DNA of 64,000 bases, from IMG/VR virus record IMGVR_UViG_3300033273_000550, positions 62,001 to 126,000 of that record; one strand, written 5' to 3'. Made by a program: the position numbers and the translations under genes. This stretch comes from a virus. Shown here in pieces: positions 16,820 to 24,833 of this stretch (the stretch's first letter is position 1; each line of letters begins with the position of its first letter). Under the pieces are notes generated by a model that was not told where the DNA came from, searched no databases, and saw only the letters and a list, made by a program, of their open reading frames with translations.

Positions 16820-16979
16820 ATTATACAGATTTCCTAAAAAAGGATACATAGGGGGCGTATGTCATGGACTTGGTGTACATACTGGCGTTGATCCAATTCT
16901 TTGGAGAGTATTAGCAATCTTTGGAGGTTTTGGATTAATCTACCTTTTACTATGGATCTTTCTTAAAAAAGGAGAGTAG
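16812..16979 (+). CDS. PspC-domain membrane protein (55 residues)
   Basis: A short gene whose ATG overlaps the preceding stop. It encodes MNKLYRFPKKGYIGGVCHGL, then GVHTGVDPILWRVLAIF and a membrane span, GFGLIYLLLWIFL. This is the phage-shock-protein C pattern: GGVCxGL followed by a V/D-P-xLxR segment and a hydrophobic helix. PspC in bacteria senses or buffers envelope stress with PspA. A phage copy could protect the envelope during infection or interfere with host stress signalling (inference). Two bases separate it from the next gene. Confidence 0.8.
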   Translation: MNKLYRFPKKGYIGGVCHGLGVHTGVDPILWRVLAIFGGFGLIYLLLWIFLKKGE

Positions 16980-16981
16980 TT

Positions 16982-17563
16982 ATGAGTAAAGAATCGTTAC
17001 TTAAAAAAGAATTTAAAGAAGCAGATATACAAAGAGTTAGAAATATAGTTAATAAAGACTTTACTTCTGCTACTAAAATACAATCAGGTTACCGTAAAGA
17101 AACTAAAAGATATAAAGAAGGCGATGTATGGGAAGAGTCTGGAAAAACTTGGACTATTAAAAACGGCCTTAAACAAAACATTACTAAGCTAGACGCAGCT
17201 AAAAAAGCTTTAAGAATACCTCTTACATGTCCTAAATGTGGCGGTCCTATGGAACATTGGTTAGCTAAAAAAATGTATAAAATACATGGCTTTTGTTTCG
17301 ATCCTTGTGTAGTAGAATACGAAGCTAGTCTTAGAAAAGCAGGTTTATACGAACAGTACGAAAAGAGAATGATTACAGGTAATATCTCTGAGTTTGTCGA
17401 CGATATTGAAAGATGGATACTAGACTCAGTTGACGATAAACATACTTTTGTAACAGAAGCCGGTGATGTAGAAGACTGGGGAGGGATGTCAAATACTACA
17501 AGAGAAAAAATACTAAAAGACCTATCCGATTATACTAGTACCATCCGTAAGCATATTTCTTGA
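16982..17563 (+). CDS. Conserved phage zinc-ribbon protein
   Basis: A 193-residue protein. The segment ETKRYKEGDVWEESGKTWTI leads to a zinc-binding region, CPKCGGPME (about residues 83-91) and GFCFDPCVVEYE (about 103-114). It is of a type I recall from marine phages, where it is annotated only as zinc-ribbon. The C-terminal half is helical and acidic. It follows the PspC gene by two bases and ends at a promoter-like TATTTATA box. It may bind nucleic acid or another protein; no enzymatic motif is visible. Confidence 0.6.
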   Translation: MSKESLLKKEFKEADIQRVRNIVNKDFTSATKIQSGYRKETKRYKEGDVWEESGKTWTIKNGLKQNITKLDAAKKALRIPLTCPKCGGPMEHWLAKKMYKIHGFCFDPCVVEYEASLRKAGLYEQYEKRMITGNISEFVDDIERWILDSVDDKHTFVTEAGDVEDWGGMSNTTREKILKDLSDYTSTIRKHIS

Positions 17564-17571
17564 TATTTATA
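17564..17571 (+). promoter_or_regulatory. Putative late promoter box TATTTATA
   Basis: TATTTATA followed by TAAAAATATA immediately after the zinc-ribbon gene stop, 15 bases before the ATG at 17587. Confidence 0.55.
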
Positions 17572-17586
17572 TAAAAATATATTTTA

Positions 17587-17946
17587 ATGGCTACACAAAA
17601 AGAGGTATTAGAATCGCTTTTATCCGAAATCAAACATATAAAAAATCATATGCCGAATGGAGAGCTCAAGACCATGCAAAGGGATTTGTGTGCTATGAAA
17701 GAAGATATATCCGATTTAAAATACACATTACTTAACCCAGACGATGGAGTAATCGTTAGTACAAATAAAAACACAGATTATAGATTAGAACTACAGGCAA
17801 ACGAAAAAGATTTTCGTGGCAATATGTTAGAACTAGAAGAATTAAAAAGATGGAAAAATGGAGTTAATAAAGCTCTATGGATCATTTTTGGTTCATTAGT
17901 AGCAATTGTAGTTCGAATATTAATAATGCATTCTGATAAAGTATGA
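17587..17946 (+). CDS. Coiled-coil protein with C-terminal membrane segment (possible holin-associated)
   Basis: A 119-residue protein. Residues 1-50 are helical and charged; the end, LKRWKNGVNKALWIIFGSLV and AIVVRILIMH, is a single membrane span close to the C-terminus. Coiled coil plus C-terminal anchor is the layout of the XhlA-type holin-associated family. No endolysin is seen in the window, so a lysis role is only possible. It starts behind a TATTTATA box and overlaps the next gene by ATGA. Confidence 0.5.
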   Translation: MATQKEVLESLLSEIKHIKNHMPNGELKTMQRDLCAMKEDISDLKYTLLNPDDGVIVSTNKNTDYRLELQANEKDFRGNMLELEELKRWKNGVNKALWIIFGSLVAIVVRILIMHSDKV

Positions 17947-18392
17947 CGAACGAGCAGATACATAAACTTACATTAGAATCACTTCGAGACTGGTTTAAAA
18001 AAGAAAAATGGGTGCGCATTACAACTTCTGGTAATATAGCAGGTGATTGTGGCACCAGTAAAAATAAAAAGAACCCAGACCGCTGTCTACCAAAAGCTAA
18101 AGCACAGTCTTTATCTAAAGCAGAAAGAGCAGCAACAGCTAGAAAGAAAAAAGCAGCCGGTTCAAAAGGAAAGACTGTCGTGGCAAATACAAAAAAAGCA
18201 AAAGTAACTAGAGAGGATATTAAAAACCTAGTAGTTGGATTAATTCACGAAATGCAAAACGAAAACACTATCATGGAAAAAGATGATAGATGTACTCGAA
18301 TTGCTAAACAGAAATACGATACCTGGCCATCAGCTTATGCTTCAGGTGCAGTAGTAAGATGTAGAAGAGGAGAAATCTGGAAAAAGAAATAA
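17943..18392 (+). CDS. Conserved basic phage protein with two Cys motifs
   Basis: A 149-residue protein. The N-terminal module, LRDWFKKEKWVRITTSGNI then CGTSKNKKNPDRCLPKAKA and AATARKKKAAG, is a basic phage domain I recall as DUF6321-like. The C-terminal module, DDRCTRIAKQKYDTWPSAYA then SGAVVRCRRGEIWKKK, is a separate short Cys-bearing unit found attached to many phage proteins. Strongly basic, so nucleic-acid binding is plausible. It overlaps the membrane protein upstream by four bases and abuts the next gene. Confidence 0.6.
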   Translation: MTNEQIHKLTLESLRDWFKKEKWVRITTSGNIAGDCGTSKNKKNPDRCLPKAKAQSLSKAERAATARKKKAAGSKGKTVVANTKKAKVTREDIKNLVVGLIHEMQNENTIMEKDDRCTRIAKQKYDTWPSAYASGAVVRCRRGEIWKKK

Positions 18393-19646
18393 ATGAAACT
18401 AACCCAGCTTATACTCGAAGGGATTGTATATAGCAAACCTAACTTTAATCATGAGTGGGAAGAAGCTATACGATATCCTGAGTTTAAGGAAATGGGTAAA
18501 GATAGTTGGATTGAAATAGCAAATAAAGGCTATGTTACAACCTACTCTAAAATATCAGATGAATTAGGAAATGTAGATCTAAATTTTGTTGACTTAGAAG
18601 CACAGAAAAAGTACCGATTTTTAGATGCTTATAATAAAGGTACAGTCGAAATGCCTATTGCTGTTAAGTTTTCTGACACAGATTACGACCTTGTAGCAGG
18701 TAATACTAGATTAGCAGGATTAGTACGGTATGGAATTGATCCTAAAATTTGGATTGTAGATTTATCTGATTTGCAAGAAAACTACGTTTTACAAAATTTA
18801 GAAAATAAATTCGATATTGATTTAGATTTACACGATGACGGTAAAGCTTTAACTCTTAGTAGAATTGTAATTCCAAAAGATAAAAGAGGACAAGGTATAG
18901 GTTCAAAAGTAATGAATCTTATTACTCAATATGCAGATGCTCAAAATAAACCAATCTATTTAACACCTTCAAAAGATTTTGGTGCAACATCAACAGGTAG
19001 GTTAGAGCAGTTCTACAAGCAGTTTGGGTTTAAAAAGAAAGATAAATCTGACTTCTCAACCAGAGAAACAATGGTTAGAGAACCTCAAATCTCAGAAAAC
19101 TACTCTGAACTTGAACAGTATAGGAAGTTAATACTTAAACAACTTATAGATTCAAAAATAGGCAAACAGATAAGAAATGCAGTTGAAGATAAAGTTGGAA
19201 AAGAAGCTGTAGAGGGAGTTTATATAATAGGATCTGTGTTAGATTCAAAAAAATTTCATGAAGAAAGCGATATAGACATAGCGGTGCTTATAAATGTTCC
19301 TAATATGGATAAGGGGACTAATGAAAAAATAAGCTATGAACTCTCCCAAACATATTCAATTCCAGATGGAGGTTTTGTTGATATATCTATATGGAATAGA
19401 TCCAAACCTTTAGGGAAGATGGTAAAACTTAAAGAAAGGGAATACAATAAAAAAGTATCTGATTTTAAAGAAAACTACGCCGACGGTAAAGTAAAAGGAA
19501 AATCTAGACCCGGTAGAGTTAAAAGATCAGGAGCATCATGTAAAGGCTCAGTCTCCGACCTAAGAGCGAAAGCTAAAAAGTACGGAGGTGAGAAAGGAAA
19601 AATGTACCACTGGTGTGCGAATATGAAAGGTGGTAAGAAAAAATAA
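18393..19646 (+). CDS. Multidomain protein: capsid tag, ParB-like, GNAT, nucleotidyltransferase, Cys/basic tail
   Basis: A 417-residue protein with five parts. Residues 1-10, MKLTQLILEG, are a capsid-tag pattern. Residues about 85-125 (YDLVAGNTRLAGL) resemble the ParB/Srx fold. Residues about 153-231 form a GNAT acetyltransferase-like domain: RIVIPKDKRGQGIGSKVMN, then LEQFYKQFGF and RETMVREP. Residues about 245-340 form a polymerase-beta-type nucleotidyltransferase, with G280-S281, S292-DIDIAV and D330. Residues 370-417 are a basic tail, SRPGRVKRSGASCKG to MYHWCANMKGG. Such stacking recalls toxin or injected effectors. Substrates are unknown; the domain calls rest on motifs alone. Confidence 0.65.
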   Translation: MKLTQLILEGIVYSKPNFNHEWEEAIRYPEFKEMGKDSWIEIANKGYVTTYSKISDELGNVDLNFVDLEAQKKYRFLDAYNKGTVEMPIAVKFSDTDYDLVAGNTRLAGLVRYGIDPKIWIVDLSDLQENYVLQNLENKFDIDLDLHDDGKALTLSRIVIPKDKRGQGIGSKVMNLITQYADAQNKPIYLTPSKDFGATSTGRLEQFYKQFGFKKKDKSDFSTRETMVREPQISENYSELEQYRKLILKQLIDSKIGKQIRNAVEDKVGKEAVEGVYIIGSVLDSKKFHEESDIDIAVLINVPNMDKGTNEKISYELSQTYSIPDGGFVDISIWNRSKPLGKMVKLKEREYNKKVSDFKENYADGKVKGKSRPGRVKRSGASCKGSVSDLRAKAKKYGGEKGKMYHWCANMKGGKKK

Positions 19647-20203
19647 TGTTCCGATCAGATCTAATTCCTCATTTAGATTTTCACAAAGGGTACTGGTTTA
19701 AGTCTACATCTAGTAATTGGTACTACTTCAAAGAACTTCCTAGAGACTATAAACTAAGTCCTTATTTTAATTATACGTACATAGACGATGATTTATTAGG
19801 TATTGTAAAATATCTGCATAAAAATAACATATACACTACACCTTCATGCTCTGGCCATAATTATACAAAAGAGCATTTTCAAATGACATATAGGAGTATT
19901 AAAGCTGAAGAAAAAATTATTCAAACTAAAGGACTACCCTTAATTAATACAGAGACATTACAAAAAGAGATCTTTTTAGATAAAAATTATACTTTTAAAT
20001 ATACAGAAGAAGAATTTATTAATCTTGCCGTACCTTACTCTTCTATAGGAATTTTAGGAATTCAAGGAGATTTTTCATATCTTAAGGATATAGTTAATTT
20101 AGAAATAACGAAAGATAGAGATATTACATTGGTTAAAGTGATCAATGACAATAAAAACACATGGAAATCAATAGAGTCTAAGCTCCTAAGTATTTCGAGA
20201 TAG
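19646..20203 (+). CDS. Hypothetical protein
   Basis: A 185-residue protein whose ATG overlaps the previous stop (TAATG). It contains YTTPSCSGHNYTKEHF (around residues 58-73), with a Cys-His pair that could bind metal, and an aromatic N-terminal half. I do not recognise a family. The composition is typical of the neighbouring genes. It is the last gene before a gap holding a TATTTATTTATA promoter-like sequence. Confidence 0.5.
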   Translation: MFRSDLIPHLDFHKGYWFKSTSSNWYYFKELPRDYKLSPYFNYTYIDDDLLGIVKYLHKNNIYTTPSCSGHNYTKEHFQMTYRSIKAEEKIIQTKGLPLINTETLQKEIFLDKNYTFKYTEEEFINLAVPYSSIGILGIQGDFSYLKDIVNLEITKDRDITLVKVINDNKNTWKSIESKLLSISR

Positions 20204-20212
20204 CAATCTATT

Positions 20213-20220
20213 TATTTATA
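20213..20220 (+). promoter_or_regulatory. Putative late promoter box TATTTATA
   Basis: Part of TATTTATTTATA (20209-20220) in a 41-base gap, 24 bases before the ATG at 20245. Confidence 0.5.
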
Positions 20221-20244
20221 TACGTATATAAAACTCGCTTATAA

Positions 20245-23100
20245 ATGACTTACGAAGAAATAAAAAAGCGTCTTATTAAATGTGAGAAGACTCTTATTCA
20301 ACTCAAAGGTGCTCCTAAGGATTCAATATTAGATTTTGATAGTAAAGTAGATCAATTAGAAACACTTAAAGAATCTCTTCAATCCAAACTTAACGAATTT
20401 AATAATAATATTATAGTTAAGAATAAAAAAGGAGAAACATCTGTAATAAATAATATGGATGATAAAGAAGCTAACACTCTTAAAAAAGATCCTAATGTGA
20501 CCTCCATGGAAAAAACTGATGGAACAAAACTTAAAGAAGGAGAAGGTATTTCTTTTGATTTAAACGAAACTAAAGCTATTGCAAAAGAAGTAGGTAAAGC
20601 TATAATAAAAGCACTTAGAGACCTTGGAGACGAAATAGATAAAATATCAGCAAAGGATATTGAACCTAATTCTTTTGAAATATACGTTAGATATAAAAAT
20701 GACTCTGATGATCAGTTTTCTTTTTACATCAAAGAGGACACTTTACATTTAGTCGATTTTTCATTTGATAAGGAGCTTGTAGACATAGGAGTTAAACCAT
20801 CAGGTGAAGCGATAGTACACGTAGACCATTTAGCTAATGAGTTAAAGAAGCATTTTAAATCTTTAGGAGAAGGAATGTCTGATCAAGAATTTGCTGACGC
20901 AAAAGAAAAAGAAAGATTAGAAAAACACCCGGAAAGAGATATGATAAAAAAGATTCAAGCCCTTATACAGAATGCTAATAAGAATGAAGGTGAATATGCT
21001 GCTGATAAACATAACGTAAATGTATATGGTTATCAAACCAGGCACTTTGATATTTGCCCAGGTGCAAAAGCTTTATTCGATAGAGTAATTAAAGACGGTA
21101 GCATTAAAGATAAAGAAGGACTAAAAAGATTAGCCGAGCTTCACGATATTTTATTTACTATTGAAAAAATTGCTTTAAAAGACTCTAATAGAGCAAAACA
21201 ACTTTTAGATAGAGCTATTAAAGTTGCTTCAAACATATATGTTGTAGGTAACAGAATCGGTTTAGATCAGAATACAGACCTATCTTATATTCAAGGACAT
21301 ATTGAAAAAATCAATGATGCTGCTAGAGAAGACGTAGAGGAAATGAAACACCCTGGGTATTCAAGAACAAAAAATCAATATGCTGGCAGAGCACGTAGCG
21401 GTAAACCTAGCCCGGAAGAGAAAGAGAAACGAGCAAAAGAACACCAAGCTTTCTTAGACAGATTAAGAAAGAAAAATAAAGAGTTAGGTCTTGATGAAGA
21501 AGAAGTAAATGAAGCTCCTGATAATATGTACTATTTTAAGGTTAAAAAAACAGATAAGGCTAGCTTAAATGGACTTCAAGATGTAATCGAAACTTGGTAT
21601 AGCCCAGTTGAATTTGCTGATATAGTAGATGATGATGGAGCAGGTAATGTAATATTTTACATTAAAAAAGAAGACTATGATGAAGGAATGATAGATGATA
21701 TACATGGCAACGGTGTTGATTTAGTTGATACTAATATACCCGGTATAGGAGACAGCTCTGATGTAGCAGATACAGATTATATGCAAAGAAGAAGAGCTGA
21801 AAAAGATTATCAGCAAGAAACCGCAGACGGAGATTACGATGCTGATCAAGCACAAAAAGACGATGAAGAGGAATATGAAAGAGGATACGATGACGATGGA
21901 CTTCCATTAGGAGAAGATGCTTTAGGATTTAGCGATATAGAAAAATTAGGATCTAAAGCTGCTAGTGATATTGATATTTCAGTTAGAAGAGACCCTAATT
22001 ATACTTTTGGTAAAAGACCTGGTGATGATGCTAGATTAAGATATAAGTATGCTAAACAATTAGGATACCTAGAAGAAAACGAAGCAGAAGATCAAGGAGG
22101 AGACTTAGATGTAGGTCATCAAGATGATGAACCAAGTATGCTTAAATCAACTTCTTATGAAGCAGCTACATATGCTGCTAAGCTATATAAAAAATTAGCT
22201 AAGTACGACCAATTCGATGGAGAAGTAGATTTTCCTAACTGGTGGCAATCTAAACTAATCTTAGCAAAAGATTACTTATCAAAAGCATTCCATTATTTAG
22301 ACTCAGAAGAGAAGCAACCTATGATTGATAAGCTTGCTTTAGAGGGAGCTATAAAAGAAGATTCTCAAGACTCTATATATGAATTACAAGACTTATTAGA
22401 AGAACTATACAGTATAAGTAACCGTGTTAAAAGTATAATGAGAGAAAACTTTCCTCAAGCATATAGACAAGGTGAAGCTTACGGTGCTTTTGACTTCGGA
22501 ACTAGTACTAATCAGTATGATACTACTTTTGAAAAGATTCTAGAGAACTTAGGTAGTGAAGAAGATATAGATGAATTATTTGGCTCTAAAGAAGTATCAA
22601 ACTATGATCAACTTATTGGTCCTATAGAAAAAGGCTTTGCTTACCTTAAAAAATACGTAAGCAAAAAAGAACCAGATGCAATGCCAGATCTACAAAAAGC
22701 TATCGACTTTTTCGATATCTTCGATGAAAAAATGTCGTACGGTACTCATATGGAATTAGAAGAAGGGCAAGCAGCTATTAAGAAGAAATTAGATAAGATA
22801 GATTTAGCTCTTAAACAGAATAAAGATAGAACTATAGCAGTTGCAAAAACACCAGTCGATAAGAGATCTGAAGAAGATAAAGCTCATTTAATTAAGATGA
22901 CTGTTCTTACAAAGCAAAAAAAAGAACTACTAGACAAATACGGAGATGCTATTGCCGGTATCAATAGAAATCAAGAACTTGATGAAAAAATAATTGAAGA
23001 AGGTGCTACATGCTGCGGTAGATGTGGAAGAGTTCATGTTAAAGGTAGTGGGTGTAAAAGACCTTATTTGAAAGGAAAAGATCACTGTAGAAATAACTAG
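20245..23100 (+). CDS. Giant modular acidic protein (951 residues), probable internal head/assembly protein
   Basis: A very acidic, mostly helical protein made of modules I recall from head-region proteins of marine T4-like phages. They include RHFDICPGAKALFDRVI with a helical repeat (about residues 270-380); an aspartate-rich stretch (about 505-560); YAAKLYKKLAKYDQFDGEVD then FPNWWQSKLILAKDYLSKAF (about 640-690); and a Cys-rich tail, TCCGRCGRVHVKGSGCKRP (about 920-940). Numerous (I/L)-x-E sites could be cut by gp21. It follows a promoter-like box and precedes another head-type protein by one base. Core or internal protein role is inferred. Confidence 0.55.
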   Translation: MTYEEIKKRLIKCEKTLIQLKGAPKDSILDFDSKVDQLETLKESLQSKLNEFNNNIIVKNKKGETSVINNMDDKEANTLKKDPNVTSMEKTDGTKLKEGEGISFDLNETKAIAKEVGKAIIKALRDLGDEIDKISAKDIEPNSFEIYVRYKNDSDDQFSFYIKEDTLHLVDFSFDKELVDIGVKPSGEAIVHVDHLANELKKHFKSLGEGMSDQEFADAKEKERLEKHPERDMIKKIQALIQNANKNEGEYAADKHNVNVYGYQTRHFDICPGAKALFDRVIKDGSIKDKEGLKRLAELHDILFTIEKIALKDSNRAKQLLDRAIKVASNIYVVGNRIGLDQNTDLSYIQGHIEKINDAAREDVEEMKHPGYSRTKNQYAGRARSGKPSPEEKEKRAKEHQAFLDRLRKKNKELGLDEEEVNEAPDNMYYFKVKKTDKASLNGLQDVIETWYSPVEFADIVDDDGAGNVIFYIKKEDYDEGMIDDIHGNGVDLVDTNIPGIGDSSDVADTDYMQRRRAEKDYQQETADGDYDADQAQKDDEEEYERGYDDDGLPLGEDALGFSDIEKLGSKAASDIDISVRRDPNYTFGKRPGDDARLRYKYAKQLGYLEENEAEDQGGDLDVGHQDDEPSMLKSTSYEAATYAAKLYKKLAKYDQFDGEVDFPNWWQSKLILAKDYLSKAFHYLDSEEKQPMIDKLALEGAIKEDSQDSIYELQDLLEELYSISNRVKSIMRENFPQAYRQGEAYGAFDFGTSTNQYDTTFEKILENLGSEEDIDELFGSKEVSNYDQLIGPIEKGFAYLKKYVSKKEPDAMPDLQKAIDFFDIFDEKMSYGTHMELEEGQAAIKKKLDKIDLALKQNKDRTIAVAKTPVDKRSEEDKAHLIKMTVLTKQKKELLDKYGDAIAGINRNQELDEKIIEEGATCCGRCGRVHVKGSGCKRPYLKGKDHCRNN

Positions 23101-23101
23101 T

Positions 23102-23818
23102 ATGAAAAAAAGTAAATTCAAAAAGATTATTTTAGAAGCATATGAAGAAACATTATTAGAGTTCTCTTCTAAACTAAATGAATCTTTAGTAGATGAAATA
23201 GAAGATACAGATAGATATAACGTTAAGGATAACGATTATGAAGTATCTCAAGATGGAATTAGACCTCTAGATATACAGGAAGAAGACGAACCTAAACCGG
23301 AAGAACCTGGAGAAGAAAAAGGAGCTGTACTAGAAGATGCCACAGATAAGATACTATCTAAATTCCCTACTTTAAAAGCTGCTTTAATTAAGCTACAGAC
23401 AGAAGATTTTAAACAATTTGTCGAAAGTATAGATTGGGTTTCTCCTAGACCTACTTCTTTTAGAATTAACCTTAAGAATGGACAAGATTTTATCTTGAAA
23501 TGGCAAGGAGAAGGATTTGAAGCTAACATCTTAGGTAAAAGGTACTACCTTAACAAAATTGATGACTACCAACAAGCTTTAGATAAACTAGAAGTACTAT
23601 ACAGAGAAGCACCTATGAAGGGAGCAGGAGAAGATGAAGAAGGAGCAGATTTTGATTCCGGTGGATCATCTGGTGGTGGAGGCGGAGATTTTCCTGGAGA
23701 AGAAGGCGGTGGAGACGCCGGAGGTGATAAAGCACCAGAAGCCGGAGGAGAAGAAGGTGGAGCAGATTTATCCGACGAACCAGTAGATTTTGAAGCAGGA
23801 GAAGAACCAGAAGCATAA
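23102..23818 (+). CDS. Acidic structural protein with capsid-targeting-like N-terminus
   Basis: A 238-residue protein starting MKKSKFKKIILEAYEE, where IILE-A fits the gp21 rule. The middle, LQTEDFKQFVESIDWVSPR then PTSFRINLKNGQDFILKW and GKRYYLNKI, is a compact domain I recall from other marine phages. The end is a Gly/Glu/Asp-rich disordered tail (about residues 175-238). It begins one base after the 951-residue protein and one base before the next gene. Likely an internal or prohead core protein. Confidence 0.55.
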   Translation: MKKSKFKKIILEAYEETLLEFSSKLNESLVDEIEDTDRYNVKDNDYEVSQDGIRPLDIQEEDEPKPEEPGEEKGAVLEDATDKILSKFPTLKAALIKLQTEDFKQFVESIDWVSPRPTSFRINLKNGQDFILKWQGEGFEANILGKRYYLNKIDDYQQALDKLEVLYREAPMKGAGEDEEGADFDSGGSSGGGGGDFPGEEGGGDAGGDKAPEAGGEEGGADLSDEPVDFEAGEEPEA

Positions 23819-23819
23819 T

Positions 23820-24827
23820 ATGGACTTAATTAATAAATTATATACCGAATGGGCCTGGAGATCTAAATCAGGTGCTCCTAATATTAATAACCCAGAAGAT
23901 AAGGCTATACTTAATAGCATTATAAAAGAATTAACAGGTATAGAACAACTAGAAGAAGAATTAGTTGTAGTAGAGGCTGATGGCAGTCAATACGAACAAG
24001 TAATAGCGTATGCACTTTTTAAAGATACTAAAAAAGTAGATGAAATTCCTAACGTAAATAAAAAATATCAATTAGGGAGTAACGATAATGTAGACAGTAA
24101 GGATTTAGAAATTTGGAAAAAACTTTATCCAGTTAAACCACCAAAAGCTGGTAAAGAAATAGGAACAGCTGGTTCCTTAGGTGCTGGGAATGGTGAAGTT
24201 GCACTTTACTGGTTACTCACCAGATCCGGGTACGATGTTGCTGATGGTAGAGGAGACGAACAACCAGACCTTGTTATAAATAACTCTATAGGACTTGAGG
24301 TTAAGGCATACGGTAAACGTAATATTACCTTAGGTAGATTTGGTAAAGATTATGATACAAGAAAAAAATTAGGATTGGTATTAGGTTTAGATGTACTTAT
24401 TTCAAATCTTACTGGAGAAGATAGAGCTGCATCAATAGATTCTTTTAATAAAGATGAATTGATTAGAGGTTTTGCAACTTTAGCTAAATTTTCTACTAAT
24501 TCTAATTTAAGAGGAGCAGCAAATGATTTTGAAGTGATAAATGAAATTTATAAAAGAGTAGACGGTTTAACCGCAGATCTAGGATTAGACCAATCTTTTA
24601 AACCTAAAGAAGGAGCAGCTGCTATTTTAAGACAGTTATTAGAAACCAAAGCTTCTAAGAAACCAGGATACGGAGGATATATGGTTGATGTATCTGAGGA
24701 TGGGAAACTACAATATATTCAAGTTACAGAGGAAAAAATTAACGCATTAGATGCTGATACAATTCTAAAATACGTTAGTGCTAACGGATCAGCATTAAAA
24801 ATATACCCAGAAGAGTTATTCGGGTAA
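23820..24827 (+). CDS. PD-(D/E)XK nuclease-like protein upstream of terminase
   Basis: A 335-residue protein if started at ATG 23820 (MDLINKLYTEWAWRSKSG), one base after the previous stop; an in-frame ATG at 23790 lies inside the upstream gene and is unlikely. The core resembles a restriction-endonuclease fold: GNGEVALYWLLTRSGY (E126), PDLVI (D150) and GLEVKAYG (E160-V-K162). It occupies the place where T4 has the small terminase gene 16, but I see no gp16-like feature. It could be an injected nuclease or a packaging accessory. Confidence 0.6.
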   Translation: MDLINKLYTEWAWRSKSGAPNINNPEDKAILNSIIKELTGIEQLEEELVVVEADGSQYEQVIAYALFKDTKKVDEIPNVNKKYQLGSNDNVDSKDLEIWKKLYPVKPPKAGKEIGTAGSLGAGNGEVALYWLLTRSGYDVADGRGDEQPDLVINNSIGLEVKAYGKRNITLGRFGKDYDTRKKLGLVLGLDVLISNLTGEDRAASIDSFNKDELIRGFATLAKFSTNSNLRGAANDFEVINEIYKRVDGLTADLGLDQSFKPKEGAAAILRQLLETKASKKPGYGGYMVDVSEDGKLQYIQVTEEKINALDADTILKYVSANGSALKIYPEELFG

Positions 24828-24833
24828 AACGTT

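Noticed and set aside
23790-23819. Nuclease start at ATG 23790
   Set aside because: The extra ten residues read from the acidic tail of the previous gene in another frame; ATG 23820 follows its stop by one base and gives MDLINKLYTEW.
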